Assembly: GCF_014206975.1 (NCBI RefSeq)
Contig: NZ_JACHOU010000009.1
Span: 1 to 64,000, forward strand
Reading direction: 5' to 3'
Origin: Aminobacter aganoensis
Lineage (GTDB): Bacteria; Pseudomonadota; Alphaproteobacteria; Rhizobiales; Rhizobiaceae
Length of the DNA stretch: 64,000 nucleotides
Part shown: one piece after another, positions 60,282-64,000 of the stretch
How positions within the stretch are numbered: the first letter of the stretch is position 1
How the letters are laid out: each line of letters starts with the position of its first letter
The notes under the pieces: model-generated
Databases searched by the model: none
Seen by the model: only the letters and a program-made list of their open reading frames with translations
Told to the model about the DNA's origin: nothing
Program-made: the position numbers and the translations under genes

Positions 60282-60657
60282 TGTTGCGGTTCCCGTTCAT
60301 GAAGGTTGCGTGGCAATCGTTAGAATCGTGATGCCGGTCCCCTCTCCCGAAACCCGACACCACCTCCCGCCGCCCTGCCTCTACCTCCCGCGCGCAACCC
60401 CGGCCGAAACCAGCCGCTGGGCGCGTCGAATGTTCGATATGGACATGGCGGATGGCCTTCGCGGACGCCTTGCATCTTGGCAGGCCGAGCATGAAATGGT
60501 AGTCTGACGGGCTTATCTCGAACCATTCGCACGCATATGGCGTGCCGGACAGCGGATCGAACGCCGGATTGTCCTGGTGGTGGTTGAACAGCCGGAACAT
60601 CTGCTCGCGCGTGGCGACCCCGTCGAACACCTTCCTGAAGGGAGGATGTGAAGTCAT
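60124..60657 (-). pseudogene. DUF1419 gene, truncated
   Basis: The first ~57 residues (PFRKVFDGVATREQMFRLFNHHQDNP.., YACEWFEISPSDYHFMLGL) are typical of DUF1419, with a good AGGAG before ATG 60657. After that the frame turns low-complexity (Arg/Gly/His-rich), and it runs through the DUF4326 start in another frame. The usual ~150-residue remainder of the family is missing, so I take it as a remnant whose front part is still coding. Confidence 0.6.
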
Positions 60658-60770
60658 GGCGGTTTCTCCTGGACGCAGACCGGCATCGCGCGGCGTGGAC
60701 CGCGGCGTGTGACGGCATGCAGTTGGTGGTGGTTGGATGCCCGACGGATGGATCGGGAGGTTATCGTCTG

Positions 60771-61432
60771 CTAGTCGAGGCCGAGCTTACGTGGCGATGT
60801 CGCCTGCAACATCCAGCGCTCGGCCTTGATGCGCCTGAGCACGTCGATCGCGGGAGGGATCGAACCTACTACGGTTTGAACATGGCGTTCGGCGACGATC
60901 CGTGTCGGCACTGTGGTGCCACTATCCGACTGTAAGACCGGACCGAAGCGAGTCTCGGCTTCGAAGACGCCGAACGAGTGATGGCGAAACAGCAGATGCT
61001 CGATCCCGTCGCACCAACTGGACGTTGCGAGGAACCAACCGTGGAGCGGCAGATAGAGGCTTGCATCGCCGCCGAAACGGCGAGCGCTGTCCTGCGCCAA
61101 TTCTTCAGCATCGATGTTTACGGAGCGAAGCCAATCGGGGCGTTGAAAGCCAAGCAACCAGTCGCTTGCCGACGGGATCATGCCGCAATCTTCCTCGAGA
61201 TGCAGCAGCCCGAGTGTGCGGGTGTCGACGGCAATGCCGTCTCCATTGGCGATGGTGGCGCCGAAGAGCAGAATTGCCTCTTCGACGCCCTGCAGGTGGT
61301 GACGAAGTGCGCGATGCGTGAAGCGGCACTGTATGGCCTTCGTCGAGTCGAACCATGTATGGAACTGGAAAAAGTCGCTCCAGCAGCCGCCATGGATTTC
61401 GCTGACGAACGCGCATGGTCGTAGGGATGCAT
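60771..61432 (-). pseudogene. Duplicated-domain hypothetical protein (DUF6915-like), frameshifted
   Basis: ATG 61432 with AAGGAGG opens MHPYDHARSSAK, the usual start of this family as I recall it, but similarity then moves to another frame: EIHGGCWSDFFQFHTWFDSTKAI.., on to MIPSASDWLLGFQRPDWL (the ATG at 61181) and to the stop at 60771. So a base change near codons 11-13 seems to break the gene. The protein has two like halves: FFQFHTWFDSTK..FTHRALRHHLQGVEEAILLFG and YLPLHGWFLATS..IEHLLFRHHSFGVFEAETRFG. The family name is from memory. Confidence 0.6.
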
Positions 61433-61448
61433 CGTACGGTCCTCCTTC

Positions 61449-63260
61449 TCAGTAGGGGATTGGGGCGCCCGGATCGATCGGGCTGGAAAGCGCCACGATG
61501 GCGCGATCGACAGCATGGGCGAGGCCTGTCTTTTCGCACCATGCGTCGAGGCTTCCCGGCGTATTGCGTGGCAGCAGCGGCAGGTAGAACGGAAAGACCT
61601 CACGGGCATGCGCGATGGGCAGTGTGTGGGAACTCCACACATAGTCACCTTCCCGTTGCATTCGCTTGCGATGGGCGGCGAGCTGCGAACGGAAGATCGG
61701 GTGTCTGCGGCAGTTCAAATCGCTGAGGAAGGCGCGAAGCACATCATGCAGTTCGTCGTCGGGTCGCTGGTTGCGGCGTGCCTTGAACTGTCCAACCTGG
61801 TAGGAGAGCGTGTCAGCGGTCGTGCCTGACAGTTTCAGCTCGATCGTCGCGACATGACTACCACCACGCTTCAACGACAGGATTTGCACGGCGCCGGAGC
61901 GGCAAGGTTGGTAGTAGCCGCCAACGCAGTGGTCGAGGCTGTTGCCCTCCTCGACGAGGCCGCCGGCCGTGGTGATTGGAACGATGTCGTGGAGTCCTCG
62001 TGGACATTGCCAAGGCGGGCAGATCGACGGCCAACCCGGGCGGTCGGTTCTGTGTTCATGGCGAACCGCCGAGAGCGTCGCGACCCGACGGTGCCAGAGT
62101 TCGGCCGCTTCATGAAAGGCCTTGATCCCGCGGGTTCCGATGATCGCCTTGTTGAGGATAGACAGGAAGGCGCGGCGATCCGGACTGTCGCGCAAACCCG
62201 TCGGGAACGCCAACGAATGGAGGAAGACGTTGGCGACGATGGAACGGTTTGCCAGCACGAGCCGGTTGGCGACGACCGGCCGCAGAATATCGTCGGCAAG
62301 AGAACTTATGGCGTCTGTAGCGTGCTGGTTGGCGCTGACATAGTCGACGCGGATGATGTTGTTGCGATGATACGCCGCCCATGGTGACAAGGACCATGCA
62401 CTGGGCTGGTCTGGTTCGCCGCGGCCGGGCCATTCCGCAAGGGGAACGCCATGGGCTTTGAGTTCGGCAATCGTCGCCTCGAAATCAGTACCGATCCGCA
62501 GTGCAGTGGTAAGGGATCGCGCACCACGAAGCGCCCTGAGTTCAGGTGTCGTGATGTTGAGCCGATCCATCAGCACGGGTTTGAGTGGAAGGCCCTCATC
62601 GATGGTTGCGGTTATGTTCGGCTCGCGCAGGACCGTGGAAAGCGAGGCGTAGATCCGGAGCGCCTGCCAACGTCGGGTCAGCAGGATCGGCCGCCTCGGG
62701 TCACCGGAATGATCGACAGCAAGCAGCCATTCGAGTGTCGAGCATGGGCTGGTCGGACGCTCTTCCAGACCGGGAATGTCGCGACGTAGCAGGCGTTTGA
62801 GATGCATGTCGGTCAGATGACCCACCTGCAGCGCAACCGTTGCGATGGCTTTCGAGATCATCTCGGCCATGGTCTTCAGGGCGATCTCGCGCGCACCGGC
62901 CTCGACAGCCTTTGCAAGCAGATCGATATAGCCGTAGCGATCCAGCCAGGTTCCGAGATCGAATTGCGGTGTTGAGCCGGCGCGACAGGCATTGGCCGTG
63001 ATCGCGGCTTCCATGTCCTTGACGAGCTGCGTGGCATGGGGATCGTCCTGGAGCTTCGGCTTGACGGAGACGCGGGCCTCGACGCCGTTGACCGAACGTC
63101 TGGCTGTGATCGTAGTCCTCGCGAATGCCGAGATCGTCACCAGGGCGTTGATCGCTGGATGCGTGCCGAGCTTCGCGAATGCCGGTACGTGCGAGAGAAG
63201 TTCTGCCGCTGAACATGCACGCAGATGGGTCCAGCTGGTGGATGGAGATGTGGCGTTCAT
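61449..63260 (-). CDS. PcfJ-like protein
   Basis: A 603-residue protein with a PcfJ-type domain in its C-terminal third: GGLVEEGNSLDHCVGGYYQPCRSGAVQILSLKRGGSHVATIEL. The HCVGGY motif defines the family, named after a protein of a Gram-positive conjugative plasmid. The N-terminal 350 residues are not recognised. The start overlaps the upstream DUF6878-like gene by four bases, suggesting a pair. Confidence 0.82.
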   Translation of the reverse strand: MNATSPSTSWTHLRACSAAELLSHVPAFAKLGTHPAINALVTISAFARTTITARRSVNGVEARVSVKPKLQDDPHATQLVKDMEAAITANACRAGSTPQFDLGTWLDRYGYIDLLAKAVEAGAREIALKTMAEMISKAIATVALQVGHLTDMHLKRLLRRDIPGLEERPTSPCSTLEWLLAVDHSGDPRRPILLTRRWQALRIYASLSTVLREPNITATIDEGLPLKPVLMDRLNITTPELRALRGARSLTTALRIGTDFEATIAELKAHGVPLAEWPGRGEPDQPSAWSLSPWAAYHRNNIIRVDYVSANQHATDAISSLADDILRPVVANRLVLANRSIVANVFLHSLAFPTGLRDSPDRRAFLSILNKAIIGTRGIKAFHEAAELWHRRVATLSAVRHEHRTDRPGWPSICPPWQCPRGLHDIVPITTAGGLVEEGNSLDHCVGGYYQPCRSGAVQILSLKRGGSHVATIELKLSGTTADTLSYQVGQFKARRNQRPDDELHDVLRAFLSDLNCRRHPIFRSQLAAHRKRMQREGDYVWSSHTLPIAHAREVFPFYLPLLPRNTPGSLDAWCEKTGLAHAVDRAIVALSSPIDPGAPIPY

Positions 63261-63757
63261 TGTGCGCCCTCCCCATCTGCGAGGACAGCGTCATGCTGAT
63301 GCGGGTCGATGGCCGCAGGGTCATCGTCATCATCGAGATCGTCTTCCTCAAAATCGTCCTCGCTGTCGTCCTCATCGTGGTAGGTCATGTTGCATTCGAA
63401 CCAATCCTCCTCGTCCGCCCTCGGCCTGATGAAGACTTCACCGGAACCGCCTTCATTGTTGATCCAGTCGCCCTCCGGCAAATTGGATGCGAGGTCGTCG
63501 AGATAGTGCCCGAGCGTGTGGATCTCGCCACGAGAGGAAAAACTGATCGGAAGCTCCGGGAGGTGCGTATCTTCGCGACCATCGGCATAAAGGATGCGTT
63601 CGAGATTGGTGTCCCCGGAGTCACCGCCACCATCAAGGTGGTACTCTATCTCTTCGATGCCGAGGGCTCGAAGGAGGTTCATCACCTGCTTGTCTTCGCT
63701 CGCCGGAACACATTGATCCGGCACGTAGCCGGCTGGGTTCGCTTGTTTAGCGTCCAT
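63257..63757 (-). CDS. DUF6878-like acidic protein
   Basis: A 166-residue protein with YHLDGGGDSGDT (residues ~39-50) and GDWINNEGGSGEV, as in DUF6878 proteins of alphaproteobacterial elements, and a very acidic C-terminus (runs of Asp/Glu near 128-148). AGGAGG lies before ATG 63757. No function is known; the acidic tail recalls DNA mimics used against restriction, which is only a guess. Confidence 0.75.
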   Translation of the reverse strand: MDAKQANPAGYVPDQCVPASEDKQVMNLLRALGIEEIEYHLDGGGDSGDTNLERILYADGREDTHLPELPISFSSRGEIHTLGHYLDDLASNLPEGDWINNEGGSGEVFIRPRADEEDWFECNMTYHDEDDSEDDFEEDDLDDDDDPAAIDPHQHDAVLADGEGAQ

Positions 63758-64000
63758 TGTTACCTCCTGAAACGACGAAGCCCGGCGCGATGGCCGGGCT
63801 CGGTTGAAAATTGCAGATCGATATCGGCCCCTCGAAGGGCGAGAGGCATGGCAGCGATTGTCGGGATCAGTTTCGATCGTCGAGGTTCACGAACCGCATG
63901 CCACGCCGCAGCCGGCAGGGCCCTCCCCGCCCCGCCAGCGCGCACCCAAAACCGGCCCCTCTCTTCCTCTGCGGCCGGAACTAATGCGCGGATCGGATAG
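63758..64000 (-). other. Leader region at the right edge with hairpin
   Basis: No credible gene. AGCCCGGC (63779-63786) and GCCGGGCT (63793-63800) form a hairpin that on the minus strand is followed by TCGTCGTTT, probably the terminator of a unit beyond the window. Further right is a GC-rich stretch with GAGGAAGAGAGGGGCCGG on the minus strand, similar in style to leaders A and B. Confidence 0.5.

Overview
The window looks like the backbone of a conjugative repABC plasmid (or a plasmid-like conjugative region) from an alphaproteobacterium of the order Hyphomicrobiales/Rhizobiales, most likely Mesorhizobium-like. Support comes from a complete repABC cassette, a VirB/VirD4 type IV secretion system with a VirD2-like relaxase and VirC1-like ParA, high-GC coding, and many small conserved proteins (DUF736, DUF1173, DUF2493, DUF4326, DUF6878 types) that I know mainly from rhizobial plasmids and ICEs. 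No rRNA, tRNA, CRISPR array or transposase was seen.

Layout. 0.2-5.3 kb is a stability zone: a GNAT/DUF1778 toxin-antitoxin pair, a tyrosine recombinase, a Phd/VapC pair, an unrecognised gene split by an in-frame stop, and a RES/Xre pair. 5.4-10.7 kb (minus strand) is repA-repB-repC followed, by a 4-base overlap, by a dnaB replicative helicase. Two near-perfect parS-like palindromes and an antisense ctRNA gene sit in the cassette. 11.1-14.2 kb is a compact four-gene signalling operon: response regulator, FkbM-type methyltransferase, exported molybdopterin-oxidoreductase-like protein, histidine kinase.

14.9-30.1 kb is the transfer machine. A minus-strand operon encodes three secreted SNase-like proteins and a TrbM-like protein. 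Divergent to it, a plus-strand operon encodes VirB1, B2, B3, B4, a second lytic transglycosylase, B5, a small lipoprotein, B6, B8, B9, B10, B11 and VirD4. Right after virD4 is a stand-alone paralogue of the relaxase C-terminal tail, apparently frameshifted. 31.5-37.7 kb is cargo: a CDF metal exporter, an APC permease, HTH regulators and a GAF-GGDEF-EAL protein. 37.9-42.7 kb is the mobilisation region: relaxase and MobC-like protein on one side, VirC1-like ATPase and an RHH protein on the other, with a convincing P-type oriT (hairpin followed by TATCCTG/CC) between them.

43-64 kb is a long accessory block of mostly small conserved proteins, mostly on the minus strand: DUF736 proteins, SLOG-like proteins, a PemK/Phd pair, a toprim protein, a ~1485-residue methylase-helicase fusion of the strawberry-notch type, DUF1173, DUF4326, PcfJ-like and DUF6878-like proteins. 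Many of these genes have their own long structured leader. The most striking are two ~200-bp homologous leaders (43.9 and 44.9 kb) in which helices are kept by compensatory base changes. A second leader pair precedes the genes starting at 55608 and 56966. These leaders, the relaxase-tail paralogue and the four-gene signalling operon are the parts I consider least described.
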